A stretch of 64,000 bases of DNA, from positions 4,464,001 to 4,528,000 of the forward strand of contig JAVHKY010000052.1 of the NCBI GenBank assembly GCA_035079385.1. Direction: 5' to 3'. This DNA comes from Aspidiotus rigidus (taxonomy: Eukaryota > Arthropoda > Insecta > Hemiptera > Diaspididae). The notes below the pieces were generated by a model. The model worked only from the letters and a program-made list of their open reading frames with translations, made no database searches and was not told the DNA's origin. Shown piece after piece: positions 21,134-33,099 of the stretch (positions are counted from its first letter, which is position 1; every line of letters begins with the position of its first letter). Position numbers and translations under genes: made by a program.

Positions 21134-21650
21134 TGTCAACTTGTCATCAAATACATCTTTGGCAACACTATAAATATATGTAAGCCGTACTTGTGAATGT
21201 GATGTAGTAGTAGTTCAGTTGTTGTTTCTCAGATCATATGATAAACTCGTTGGCCGTTGCGAAAAGTACATATTTCATCCATCACTCACAATTTTGGCGA
21301 CCCTACCTTTGTCTAGTTTTTTTTGTTCGCATTCCGTTTTATGTGTTTTTCACTAAGCTAATTTACTAGCACTTTTAATTTTCATTATTCAACCCATTGT
21401 AACCAGGCGAGTCGTCAACATTTTAAGATTGCAGATTGTTAAGAAAATAAAAGAGGTTCAATGATGAGATTACCTTATACAATATCTTACTACCTGCTCG
21501 ATAAAAAACATCAGCCTAAAGCTGGTCAAAGGTACGTTTTGACCCCCTCCACATATCTTTAAGGGTAAGAAAGAGAAAGTCAATGAACAATATATTCTCG
21601 ATTCTACCCGATATACAGATATTTATAGAGGAGTTAGTCCGGTCTAAGTC
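21134..21650 (+). mobile_element. Possible LTR-type insert inside BEL/Pao
   Basis: TGTCAACTTGTCATC (21134) to CACTCACAA (about 21290) has a TATA box (TATAAATATATG) and is followed by TTGGCGACCCTACC, which looks like a primer-binding site. The BEL/Pao coding sense breaks off before it and resumes after about 21650. The right end is unclear and no target duplication was found. Confidence 0.3.
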
Positions 21651-23702
21651 GTCGAACATTTAAGTTCAATTAATAACGTACACAGATATTCTTCGAAAAT
21701 TTTCAAATAAGTGGGATTCATGATATGACAACTTCTTTAAAATCTTATGTAGAATTAAAGATCAAATCGCAAACGTCTGTATACAAACTGAAAATAAGAT
21801 GAATTGTAGTAGACCATATAGCTGAGTTGCCTCCTGAATATTTTTCGATTGACGATTGGCAATTTCCAAAACACTTCACTCTAGCAGATCCTAACTTTAA
21901 CATTCCACAAACAACCGATATTTTGCTAGGTGCGAGCGTCTTCTGGAAAATTTCTCTGCCAAAAACGGTAAAAATGAAAAATTTGACATCGAAAATTTTC
22001 GCGTCGCAATTCGGCTGGTTGGTAGCAGGCGAATAGTCTGCGACAATTGGAAAGAATTCGTATGCATGTGTAGTTTATGAGAGTAATAACAGTAATGATA
22101 TTCATAAAACTTTGGAGCGACTTTGGTTTTTGGACGAATCTACAGAAAAACGTACGGAGGAGGAACTTTGATGTGAAGAGCATTTTATAAATTCATTTAA
22201 GCGAGATCAAACAGGTCGTTTTGTCGTGTCCCTTCCATTCAAAATTCCTCCAGAAAATTTAGGTGAGTCCAAAAGTCAAGCACTTCGACGTTTCTATTCG
22301 CTGGAAAGAAAATTAAACAAAAATGAACAATTAAAGGCCGACTACAGTGACAGCATTCATGATTTCATAAAACAAGGCATATGAAATTGAGTACTGACGA
22401 CACAGTTTCACTATCTTACTATATTCCTCATCATGTGGTAGTAAAAGAGGAGTTATCTAGTACAAAATATTGTATTGTATTTGATGCAAGTATGCCATCA
22501 TCCATAGGCTTGTCGTTGAATGACTGTCTGATGATGGGACCTGTTGTACAGGCGGACTTATTTTCTATTCCAATTTGCTCGCGAATGTATTTAAATAGCT
22601 TTTTCCTACCGATATATGCCAAATGTACAGATAAATCGAAGTTGACTTAAGCGATATACCCTTTTTGCGGATCTTTTGGCGAGATAGTCCTGAAGAACCA
22701 GTTCAGACCTACGAATTGACTGTTTTACCTTTTGGTCTTGCCTCGTTTCCATTCCTTGCTACTCGTTGTTTAAAGGTACTTTCGGAAGTCGATGGAAATG
22801 AATTTGAAAAGGGAAAATCTGGGCTCACGAAGGGATGTTACGTTGATAACATTTTTACAGGAGCTGATTCGTTGGATGAAGCAATCCAAATCCGTGACCA
22901 GGTTTCTTCTCTTCTCGAGAAAGGAAAATTTCAGCTTAAAAAGTGGTGCGCTAATCACCCGCCACGCGCCTCTTTTATTGGAGAAAATTCCTCCAGAAAA
23001 TTTAGAAAAATCGTTTCCGGTATCTTTTAGCAACGAGCAATTGATAAAAACATTGGGATTGATTTGGAATCCTCAAAGGGACACATGTCAAATTTGGGTA
23101 CACTTACGAGAACCAAAGGAAATTACAAAAAGAGAGATGTTATCGATTATTTCAACTATTTTCCATCCCTTTGGGCTTTTAGCTCGAGTGACTGTTTCTT
23201 TGAAAATCTACATGCAGTCTCTCTGGAAATTAAAAACCAAGTGGGACGATGTTCTCCCAGATGAGTATTTACAAATTTAGAGGAAATTTTCACTGGAGTT
23301 ACCTTCGTTACAAAAAATTGAAATTCAACGAAACGCCATTCGCGCTTTCTCTCCTTATCGTATTGAAATTCACGGTTTCTCTGACGCATCAGAGCGCGTG
23401 CGTACGGAGCAGCTATCTACATACGATCTTTTTACGATACCGGCGTGGAGTGTCATCTATTATGTGCTAGGACGAAGGTGGCTGGCTCCCTTGAAAAAAC
23501 TCTCGATTGCCAGGTTAGAATTGTGTGGAGCCGTTGTCTTGAATGACCTATACTTACACAGGTCAAGAACAGTCTTCCTTCAAACTCTAAGATTGATTTA
23601 GTTCGACTATGGTGCGACAGTGAAATTGTTCTGTGTTGGCTCAGCTTTCCTCACACGCGATGGGTTCCGTTTATTGCAAATAGAGTTGAAAAAATTCAAA
23701 AA
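21650..23702 (+). pseudogene. BEL/Pao protease and reverse transcriptase, broken
   Basis: Pieces in several frames. 21827-22036 encodes HFTLADPNF and ILLGASVFW, the C-terminal protease segment. 22381-22620 encodes the RT start (CIVFDAS). 22665-23030 carries LTVLPFGLASFP and the active-site block CYVDNIFTGADS, the Pao form of YVDD. 23040-23280 has LGLIWNP and the Pao segment following RT (ISTIFHPFGLLARVT). Frameshifts and stops separate them, so no product is possible. Confidence 0.8.
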
Positions 23703-24586
23703 AAATGCTTACGCAGCCGCGTAAGCAATACACGACTTTTCACCTGTATCTACAATCAAGTTTTTTGCTTAAACTTTAACTCTAGTACTCCAATTTATTC
23801 AATGAATCGTTTTCTCAATAAGATACACACATCCTCAAAATCTCTTGCCACTCTAATTCATTCTTGATCATCTCCGATTCTCAAGCATCTTTTAATGTTG
23901 GTTGTTGTAGACTCACACATAACATTCATTCATGAGAAACTCAACACAAACGAGCAAATCTTTCACACATATAAAACTATTTCATCACTCAAAAAAATGA
24001 CAAAATTATACGCAAAGGATTGTTGCACTAATACTATACTAACACAACATTCATTCATTTCTGACTCAACACGAACGAACACATCTTTAAAAATTCATTC
24101 ATAAAGAGCGTATCCTTACGTGTGTGAACAGGTAACCCAAAAAATGAATAAAACTAGCTACAACTACACTGACAATCTACGTAATCAAAGGTTACCCTTC
24201 GCTTTTGATGACGAAAGCGACTACTTACCTGAAGTTTAGTACTACAAAATATTAGTAGTTCGAATATTTGCAAATTTCATCAAATTAGTTCACGCTTCAA
24301 TTTGAGATTTCTCACGAACCAAACATCGTATCAACACCAAAAGTTCACAATTACATTTTTAGACATGTAAATTACAATATATCAACATTTGAAAAAAATT
24401 GAACAAACCATATCAGAGTTATAGGAGTGGGGAATTTTTTTTAAAATTGGGTATATCTGGAGAACTACTGATCCGATCGTCAAAAAAAATGCAGGTGCAC
24501 AACTTCAGATAAAACACTACAACTTGACTAAGTTTCAAGAAAATCCATCCAGTAGTCTCGGAGGAGAAGTCCGGACAAATTTTGAT

Positions 24587-24632
<46 letters not shown>

Positions 24633-24760
24633 AAACCTGAAATTTTTTTAATGACGTAGCGATGATCTATGACCTCTAAAACGTCGAGAAAGTTCATTTC
24701 CCCCCCTTTCTGCCACAACTGTGACGGGTGTAATACTCGCTTTTCTACGAAAAGTCGGTA
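23703..24760. mobile_element. Non-coding repeat inserted in BEL/Pao
   Basis: BEL/Pao sense stops after RVEKIQ (near 23700) and resumes at NWDYIDTKNNPADLL (near 24778). The insert begins ACGCAGCCGCGTAAGCAATA near 23712 and ends in CGAAAAGTCGGTAAAAA. Its inner part (24440-24760) matches units in the palindrome at 37919-42225 (ATGCAGGTGCACA, ACTCCTC-like and AAAACGTCGAGAAAGTTCAT blocks). A (TA)n run lies at 24591-24629. Confidence 0.55.
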
Positions 24761-26492
24761 AAAATCAGATGCTATAAACTGGGACTACATCGACACAAAA
24801 AATAATCCAGCAGATTTGCTATCTCGGGGAGTTGCGCCAACACTCTTACAAGAAAACATTCTTTGGTGGAAGGTGCCTGATTTTATTAGCTGTGACACTT
24901 CTCCCTTCTCCTTCGCTATTCAATTCCAATCTTCGTCAGTTTGCAACCTTTGAAGTACGCCATGCGCGAAAATATTTTACTTGTACGTTTGTGAAATTTA
25001 AGACATCTTATTTTGAAAGGTTCTCGTCGTATAGTGATATGATTCAGTGACTGCTCGGGTTCTGAGATTTTATTGGAACTTTCATTGGTTTGGACCATTT
25101 GTGAAAGGACCCCTTGCTTCGTTCGATATGAAACAAGCAAGAACACTTCTAATGAAGTTAGTACAACAGGAACACTTTCAAAATGAGATAAAAAACTTAA
25201 AAAAGGGAAAAAATATCGATAAACATAGTCGACTTGTAAGTCTTGACCCATTTCTTGATGCTAACGACGTACTATGTGTAGGCGGCAGACTGGAAAACGC
25301 CAATTTATCATTCGAACAAAAGCAACCAATTTTTTGCCAGAAAATCATGTCTTCACAGAATTACTAATAAGAAATGAGCATCTTTGTAATTTACATAGTA
25401 AGGTCCAGGCTATGAAGTCAATTTTAAGACGGGATTTCTGGATTTTAAGATCAAACTCAACCATTTGACTGTCCATTAAAAATTGTATAATTTGTACAAA
25501 ACTGAAAGCAGATTCGATGGCACAAATAATAGGCTCTTTACCGAGGTATCGTGTTGTATCAGCACGACCATTCCCAACAGTAGGTGTAGACTACTCAGGT
25601 TCTCATGATTTATTGTACAAAGGAAGGCGGGGTCAACGACACGTTACCACCGAAGCTTATATTGCAATTTTTGTATGTTTTGCCACAAAGTCCATCCATT
25701 TAGAACTTGTATCGAACTTGACTACTGAACACTTTCTCACCCCTTTTGATCGTTTCATAGGGAGACGAGGGCTTCCCAATGATGTGTGGTCGGACAACGG
25801 CACGAATTTTGCAGGCGCTAACAATGAATTTGGAAAATTATTTGAATTTTTAGAAACAATTTCGAATCATATTGCGGAAAAAGGAATCTCTTAGCACTTC
25901 TCTCCTCCTCATGGTCCTTCCTTTGGAGGGCTATGGGTGGCAGGTGTGAAATCGGTTAAAAAACATTTGAATGCCGTTCTCGGCAACACTCTTTCCACCT
26001 ATGAACAAAACGAAACCTTGTTAATTCGCATTGAAGTATGCTTAAATTCGCGTCCGTCATTTGCCGAGTCCTCCAATCCTAATGAAATCAATGCCATTAT
26101 TACCCTCGGCCATTTCCTTATCGGTGGCCCTTTGACAGCGCTTCCTAATCCAGACTTATCTGAAGTACCACTTAATCGATTGAAATATTGGCAACAAGAA
26201 GGTTCAGGAATTCTGGAAGCGCTGGAATCGGGAATATTTAAACACCTTGCAACAACGCACAAAGTGGAAGGTAGCCAAGGACGACATAAAAACAGATGAT
26301 ATAGTCGTCGTTATTGATAATAATTCTCCTCCTCTTCGATGGCCTTTAGCACGAGTGAAGAAGTTGCACCCCGGCCCTGACAACATTACACGTGTGGCAA
26401 CAGTAAAAATGAGGTCAGGGAACGCAGACGAAAAGAATATGAAATTTCATGAATTTAAACGACCAATATCAAAATTGGTTAAAATTGATTAA
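24761..26492 (+). pseudogene. BEL/Pao integrase and C-terminal domain, broken
   Basis: NPADLLSRG marks the RNase H to integrase link. The integrase zinc finger lies near 25370-25500 (NEHLCNLH, then CIICTK). The core has Asp in VDYSGS (25587-) and in WSDNGTNF (25789-). The third position, normally Glu in FGGLWEAGVK, reads FGGLWVAGVK (near 25924-25952), a loss of the catalytic residue. A TAG at 25892-25894 interrupts the frame just before it. The DUF5641-like tail is in another frame (26247-26492: WPLARVKKLHPG). Confidence 0.8.
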
Positions 26493-26916
26493 CTTCAAGG
26501 CACTGACGTCCAATTATTTTATTATACAAAATTATATCACCGTCGTCTTCATCGGGGTGAAACAATACTACAAAGAGTAAAGAACTACTTAATACTAAGT
26601 CAAATGCAGAGCCAGCGCCAGCAACGACGAAACGAAAAAACAAAACAAAACTCATTCTTTCTGGTGACGCAAATAAAAAAAATGCAGGATACATTGACTG
26701 TTAGTGCCGACAGTTTAAAAAGAGGGATAAAATTATAATTTGTCGTTTGTGGACCTGCATCATTTAAGGAGTGCAGTACAAGAATATGATTTTCAAAATA
26801 AACGGAGCCTTTGACTGAGTTACATCATATTATATTGCTATTTTATTGTGTGTATTTTGTAGTTTCCATTGCAGATGCTCGAAAATTTTCCTTCTCTCAC
26901 CCGCAAGGGAGGAGTA

Positions 26917-27038
26917 TGTCAGAGGCTGGCATAAAACGTACATAGAATTGATTACTCATAATATGATGAACTGTGTCATCCTGACACGTTGTATACTGCA
27001 CCGTCTAACTCGATAAAGAAGTTAGTTACGCGTTGTCA
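26917..27038 (+). repeat. BEL/Pao 3' LTR
   Basis: Begins TGTCAGAGG directly after a purine-rich tract and ends GTTGTCA. The middle matches 19663-19780. The short length suggests internal loss. Confidence 0.5.
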
Positions 27039-27056
27039 CGTGAACAGTTGCTGTTT

Positions 27057-29350
27057 AGATGACTGATATGGTTGTCTACAGTTGCTACTTCTTTCCAAAT
27101 CGGCCCTTCCCGGAGTATGAGGACTCCCTAGACGAATTGGAAGAAAAGTTTTCCAGAAGGCGAGGTGAGAAATTGATTATGGCTGGCGACTTCAATGCCT
27201 GGTCAAAAGAATGGCATTCTGGCCGAACTGACCACCGTGGACATGCCTTGGGGGAGTGGATTGCCTGCAGTGGACTGGAAATGGTCAACATGGGTAACAT
27301 TCCAACCCGACTGCATCAATGTTATGGGTCCATTATTGATGTCACCTTTGCCTCAGAGAACCTAACCCGGAGAATAGAAGGCTGGGCAGTACTGGATCGA
27401 GAGCTTCTCAGGAGCGAACATCGGTATATCAACTTTTCCATCCAACGGGAAGTTGAGGTCGCTGCTCCACAAAAGCTGGCAAGAAAATTCGGCCGTCAGG
27501 AAGCTGAACAGCGACCGTTCAGAGCTGGCTACCTCGATCTCACTTGGGATTAAGGACAAGAACAAGAAGAAAAGGCCAAGGTCGCAGCAGAGAAGCGATG
27601 TAGCCATACCAGGCAAGGTCCACCAAAGAAGAGGAGAGCCGTTTACTGGTGGACTAAAAATATTGCCGAGTTAAAGAAAGAGTGCAACCATTAGCGTGAG
27701 ATATACCAGCGTAGTAGAGGGTTGGAAGGGATGCGAGTGGTTGCATCTGAATACTAGCTGGCTTGTAAGAGGCTGACGAAAGCTATAAGAGACAACAACA
27801 GTGCTGCATGGAAGGAGCTGTGCGAAATGGCGGAGGTGGACTCGTTTATCGAGCCCTACAAGATAATGCTAAAGGGCCTTCCAGCAATGAGCCGAATGGA
27901 GCCGGATGTTGTGGGGCAAATCACTAATGGCTCGTTCCCACAGCAGCCACCACCAATGGTAACGTTGCCGATAGTAGAGGAGGATGGTATATCCCTCCTA
28001 GGTACCGAGGGAGGTGGATTCAGCAGTCAATAGACTGCGGGGTAACTATTGGGAGGCTCCATGCCCTTATGAGATTCCGTATCCAGTCTCAAGCGCCATA
28101 CATCCAGTTGACCCAGCACTGCTTGTTGATACATTCAATGCTGCAGTTACTGAGGGACTGTTCCCTGCGCGTTAGAAGAAAGCCAGGCTAGCGTTGATCG
28201 ATAAGAAGGATAAACCACCTGGCCTTCCATACTCTTGTTGACCACTGTATCTGTTGGACAATGTTGGGAAACTTCTGGAGAGAGTGACAGCCAATCGACT
28301 TTCTGAAGGAAAGAGATATAACCTCTAGTAGTGTTTAGGGATTTCCAAAGTGGACGCTGTACATCAGATGCTGGGATTCGGCTGAAGAGGATAGCCGAGT
28401 CAGCAATTGCTACGCGTCAGTTTTTCGCATCTTTCAACTTCGACATAAGAAATGCGTTCAACTCGATTCTATGAAAGAAGATATTGCCCTCGCGGACGCA
28501 GAAGTGGCCGCATACCTACTCAGGATGATCAGCAGCTATCTTAGATGCCGTGAAATCCAAGCAGAGACGTCTGCTGGTACAGTAAAGCGCCCAGTTACTT
28601 GTGGGGTGCTGCAGGGGTTGGTCCTCGGGTTGCCGTTGTGGTGCGCTGCATTGAACAGGATATTTAAGGTAAAGCTGCCCTCGGGTGTTGAGCTTATCTG
28701 ATGCGCGGATGACACGCTGGCGATATACCTTGCCGAAACAACTATAGCGGTGGAGAGCAGGATAAACCGTAGAGGTATTGATGCGTTGGATTGAGTAGTT
28801 GGTAAGACGGAGGCCATTTTATTCACGATCCGTCGGAAGTTCAGTCCTCCCTTCTTTTGCCTGTAGGGTGTGGAAACTTATAAAGTATCTAGGCATCTGG
28901 TGAGCTTCAGGCACCATTCCCTGATGACTGCGGAAAAGAGAGGCAGGATACTTGTATACCTAAGCCACCTAATGAAGAACCTAGGAAAACTGAGAGTAGC
29001 AAGAAAAAGGATCTGATGAGCACTGCTTTGTCAATCCCTCTATATGGTGCCCCAGTATTGGCCGACTCGATGAAGGTAACACACACAAGAAGAGAGATGG
29101 TAAAGATCCAACAAAGAGCTGCGCTGAGGTGTATCAGTGCCTACCACATTGTCTCGATGGAGACTTTTTGCGTATTAGCACGTTCACCACCAATCGAGCT
29201 CCTTCAAAGCAAAAAAGAAGACGACAACCTATCGAGAGGCTTCACAGGTTAAGCAGGAGGCCAGACGCTTCTTGCTAGCAAAATTGAAAGGAGCAATTGC
29301 CCAGAGTGAGCTGGGTACTTGGAAAACCCGTCTGTTGATACGCAACCTTG
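27057..29350 (+). pseudogene. R1-clade-like LINE remnant (endonuclease and RT)
   Basis: 27059-27553 encodes the C-terminal half of an APE-type endonuclease: MAGDFNAWSKEW, then GSIIDVTFAS and SEHRYINF (His in place of the usual Asp-His). Degraded RT sense runs from about 28060: FNFDIRNAFNSI near 28433, VTCGVLQGLVLG near 28597, and CADDTLAIYL in place of FADD near 28702. A C-terminal region with QQRAALRCISAY (29110-) and PPIELL (29192-) is characteristic of R1/TRAS-type LINEs. The start is cut at the BEL/Pao 3' LTR. Several stops; not functional. Confidence 0.75.
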
Positions 29351-29490
29351 ATGAGTGAGTGGATAAACCGAGTCCATTGTTAGCTGAACTTTCATCCGAC
29401 GCAGGTGTTAAGCGATCATGGCTTTTTCAACGACTACCTTCACGAGAAGTTAAGGAAATTCGGTTGTTCATTTTTACGGCTTTAATTGTA

Positions 29491-29725
29491 AGAAGAAACG
29501 AAAATAAACGAAATAAATTCCGAATTTTATATTCACAAACCGCATAAATTGTACAATTGCGCAAGCACTTTCGACACCAGGCCATTTACGAGCGGTATAA
29601 AACTTGTTTTTTATACGCCTCGTAAATGACCTGGTGTCGAAAGCGATCGCGCAATTATATAATTAATGCGGTTTGTAAATATACGTAAAACTCGGAATTT
29701 ATTTTCGTTTATTTTCGTTTCTTCT
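29491..29725. mobile_element. 235-bp foldback (hairpin) element
   Basis: The ends AGAAGAAACGAAAATAAACG and CGTTTATTTTCGTTTCTTCT mirror each other. The mirror continues inward through GCACTTTCGACACCAGG and CCTGGTGTCGAAAGC to a short loop near 29605-29615. Nearly the whole length can pair. No coding sequence. It lies just past the R1-like remnant. Confidence 0.8.
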
Positions 29726-29882
29726 CAAGTCAAGGAAAGTTGAGCAGTCATAGTGTTCGCACTGCAACCAAGGTTAGCCTACCCAAATAAGGTACGTAAT
29801 AGACTAGTTTTACATAATATTTAATTTAATTCGCATCATTTTTGCTAAGGAGCTACGTCCATGTCAGGGGTTAGAGGGGTGA

Positions 29883-29886
29883 ATAT

Positions 29887-29945
<59 letters not shown>

Positions 29946-29946
29946 T
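29883..29946. repeat. (TTTA)n simple repeat, LINE tail
   Basis: About 16 units of TTTA. On the minus strand it is the (TAAA)n tail of the LINE fragment to its right, and a hairpin precedes it. Confidence 0.85.
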
Positions 29947-30890
29947 ATTAGAGTGCCCTCCAACAGCCGATCGGCCAATGACAGGAGGGCACCCTACAAA
30001 CGAAAAAAAAAAAAAAAAAAAAAAAAGACTAAAACAAACAAAATCCAAAATTCAAAAAAAAAAACAAAAAAAAGAAACAATAATGATAATATGTCCACCG
30101 CTAGCTCCCCCAACCCCTGCCACAAACCGATTTTTTCAAAGAATAAACAAAATAAATAAGGAAATTGATTAATTAATTAATAATAGATGCAGTAATAATA
30201 ATTACAGACAAATGGAGGCCATTTGATCATAGGGGTGCGGAAAAGACGGACTGAAAGATTTATGATACAAAAAAAAGAGAGAAAAAAAAAAAGAAAAAAG
30301 GTAGATGAAAAATGAACGAATAAGGTATGGGCAAACATTATCAATTTGTTTCAAAGTTCATGAAGACTGTCGTCACCTTGCTACCTAACATTTTTCTACT
30401 GTCAAAAAATATATCAATTTAGCGGTCTTCTTTAACAACACGGTTCAAGGGAGACAGGGCACGAAGCAGTGGAGCAGACGCAAATCGCTGCGTTCTGTGC
30501 TGAGGAATAGACTCATTCTAGACGGAGCAAGGAAATTTATCTTACTTTGTAAGAACGACGATTCAGTTTTTCCACACAGGATGTCCCTCACTATCATTAT
30601 TAAACCAAATTCCGTTCTACTTTTAGAGTAGTTGACTCGTAACACAGGACCAATTCCGAATAAGTAATTAAGGTATCGTAATATCCAAAATTTCTAAAAT
30701 AGAGATATCTTGTGAACATTTTTTGAATACGTTCAATTTTTGTCAACTTCCTCTTACCTACTGGACTCCACATCACACTTACACTATCCAGGTGCGATCG
30801 TACAAGCACTAGGTACAGTAAGCGGAGAACAGACATGTTGACAAAAGATTTGGTTTGTCTCATAATGATTGCCAGGAGGTTAATTCTCAA
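29883..30890 (-). pseudogene. LINE 3' fragment (RT thumb region), 5'-truncated
   Basis: On the minus strand, 30890-30600 encodes LRLLYLVLVRSHLDSVSVMW and then ERIQKMFTRYL, the segment after the RT active site in Jockey/CR1-like LINEs. A further part (30645-30445) is in a shifted frame. Downstream are A/T runs, a hairpin (GTGCCCTCC ... GGAGGGCAC, near 29950-29996) and the (TAAA)n tail. Typical 5'-truncated insertion. Confidence 0.65.
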
Positions 30891-31300
30891 AAAAAATCCA
30901 AAACTCAGTTATCATATGCAATATATGACAAATAATACTTATATCACAGAACCTTCTTATGTCTATAGTGGACCATTAGTTGAGCAATATTTCCAGATAT
31001 AGATATGGTTACCCCCACCCCTAACGACCAGTAAGTACCACTTAAACGTCACAAAAATTCCTAGGCCGTGGTCAGTTACCATTTGTATTTTTTCTTCTTC
31101 CAAACTCAAAATAGATGTAAAAAGGTATTTTGGGAGAGAGGAAACAATAATATGAATGTCTTGAGAAGATATTTTGGCTCACATTAACATTGTGAAAAGC
31201 ACCCAACATCGATTAATCGCATAGAGGTTTAATCGATAGATACATGAAAGAAAAAAAAATAATACTTTGGTCACAATTTGAACATCATAATTCACGAACT
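30891..31300. other. Gap with nothing recognised
   Basis: AT-rich sequence without credible frames or repeats, between the LINE fragment and the large TIR element. Confidence 0.4.
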
Positions 31301-31782
31301 AGTAGGGTCCCAAGTGCACAAAAAAACCCGTCCGCTCGATGTGGCTGTTAAAAGCAATTTTATGATCGATTATTGTTCTACACACTCCGACGAATAAATT
31401 TAGCCTGTATGTCCATTTTTCCTTGTCCCCGTTTTCCGAGGTTCCACCCCCCAAATCATGAAACCCCTTCTATCTCTAAAAGTATTGACTTTTTTGAAAA
31501 AGTTTTCAGGTAAAAGTTGTTCATTCATATCTCCTCTTCAAATTTGCCTATTATTAAAATTTAATTTGGAGCAGCCTTTCTTTACGCCTCAAATCAAAAA
31601 AATGTGTTCAAAAAAATATTAAAATCACGTTTTTTGCATTTTTCATGAAAAATTTCAGACATAGAACAAAATTGATAAGAACAAAAAGTTCTTAGAATTT
31701 AATTTCCTTCCAAACAAGCTATATCATGACTACATCCCCTCTCCCCTTTCAATTTGTTGGATCCACCCCCCTACTCATTACG
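31301..31782 (+). repeat. Left terminal inverted repeat of the 6.4-kb element
   Basis: It matches 37248-37715 in reverse over its full length with scattered differences, for example CTCGATGTGGCTGTTAAAAG (31335-) against its mirror near 37675. The inner border is CCCCCCTACTCATTACG. Confidence 0.9.
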
Positions 31783-32023
31783 AATTAGGTTCATGCAACG
31801 AACCTATTGTTTTCGTTTTTGCAATAGAAAAGGAAAATGACTAAAACAGCCACGTATTTGCGCACGCGCGTGGTCCAAGACAAGTTCTAGCCTGCGTGTA
31901 CTCGTGACAAATCTTCAGCGCGGTTTCTGTGATTTTTATATGACGTTTTATTCCATTGAGTGCGAATGTGAATGCAATTTTGAAATGCAATTACTATTTC
32001 TGTTCGATTATTGAGACTCAATT

Positions 32024-33099
32024 ATGGCAAGTAAATGTGTCATTTGTTTATCGGCTTTATCGCGAAAGCAAAATTCCGTATTTTCGCGGACACTCGAAAA
32101 ATATACGCGCATTTGTGAGAAAGTTTCTGAGAGATCGAAGTACGGTGAAGTCTACCATGAGCTAATTTGGTCGACTAGCGCGAGTATCAACTTATCCTTG
32201 TACGGGTACCAATCCTGCTATTTTACCTTGGTGAGCGAAGAAAAAATAATTAACTAAAAAATAAATTTGAAAATCCGAGTTTGAGTTCGGGGACGGCCTT
32301 CGTTGTCCTCTTCCGAGAATATATTTGGAAATCCAAAATGTAAAAGGCAGAGTCTTTTTGATAGTAAGAAGTGTGTTCTTTGTCAAGATGATAAAGATAT
32401 GAGGCCGTTCATGAGGTACAAACTCGTGCTATGGGTAAAAAGTTGCGCGATATTGGTTCGACTACCACGAATAATTCGTTGAAAGTTCGACTAAGCGATA
32501 TTATTGCTTCTGAGGATGATCTAATCGCTGTAGCCCTAGAAATCAAGTATCATCGGTCCTGTTTAGTAATCGCTAAAAGAGAAATTTCCAAAGAGTCCTC
32601 TTTTCAGAGTGACTATCAGAAGTTCCTCTTGAAAGCTTCAGATTTTGAAGTTATTGAATCGGTTCGACAAAGTTTATTCGTGAATAAGTAATTGTGTTTT
32701 AGATATGAATGAAACTAATCATACGTATCTTGAAATTTTGAAAAATAATGGCTGCAATTTGTTCCAAAGTTCTGATCAAAAGAAACATCTGAAAAAAATA
32801 CTATTGATCAATGTTCCTGATATAGAATTTCACGAGAATACTTGTACCAATAAACCGGAACTTGTGACATCAAGAAAAACAAAAGATATTGCTGTTAATG
32901 ATTTTTTGCAAAAATCAGAAGATTATGCCATACTCTTAAAAGCAGCTATGATTTTGCGTCGTACCATCTTCGATAGTTCGTGTTCCAAGTGGTCTTTTGA
33001 CAGAAGCTTTGACAATTTTGAAATCCCTTTTTTATTGCAAAAGTTTGTAAGCTTCTCATTTATGGGTCCAAACAAGTTCAACACGAGAAATTTGATCAC
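32024..33099 (+). pseudogene. N-terminal part of the TIR-element gene (zinc-finger-like)
   Basis: Begins MASKCVICLSALSRKQ with a Cys-x-x-Cys pair. YQSCYF and, further on, KCVLCQ (near 32370) and HEVQTRAMGKKL followed by EIKYHRSC form the paired Cys/His units that open this family. A stop at about 32255, a one-base shift near 32412, a TAA at about 32690 and a shift near 33095 break it. The piece 32705-33115 continues the family sense to FMGPNKF. Inference: DNA- or RNA-binding N-terminus. Confidence 0.6.

Larger units (their letters stand above)
19615..27038 (+). mobile_element. BEL/Pao LTR retrotransposon, decayed and with nested inserts
   Basis: The order is 5' LTR remnant, gag with DUF1759-like region and zinc knuckle, protease, RT, RNase H region, integrase, C-terminal domain, polypurine tract (26902-26914) and 3' LTR. 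The LTRs share ATTGATTACTCATA and ATATGATGAACTGTGTCATC blocks near 19667 and 26949 but are diverged, the 5' one having an extra stretch of about 34 bp. Many stops and frameshifts; inserts at about 21134-21650 and 23703-24760. Its gag is also in copy B, so it predates the duplication. Confidence 0.8.
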
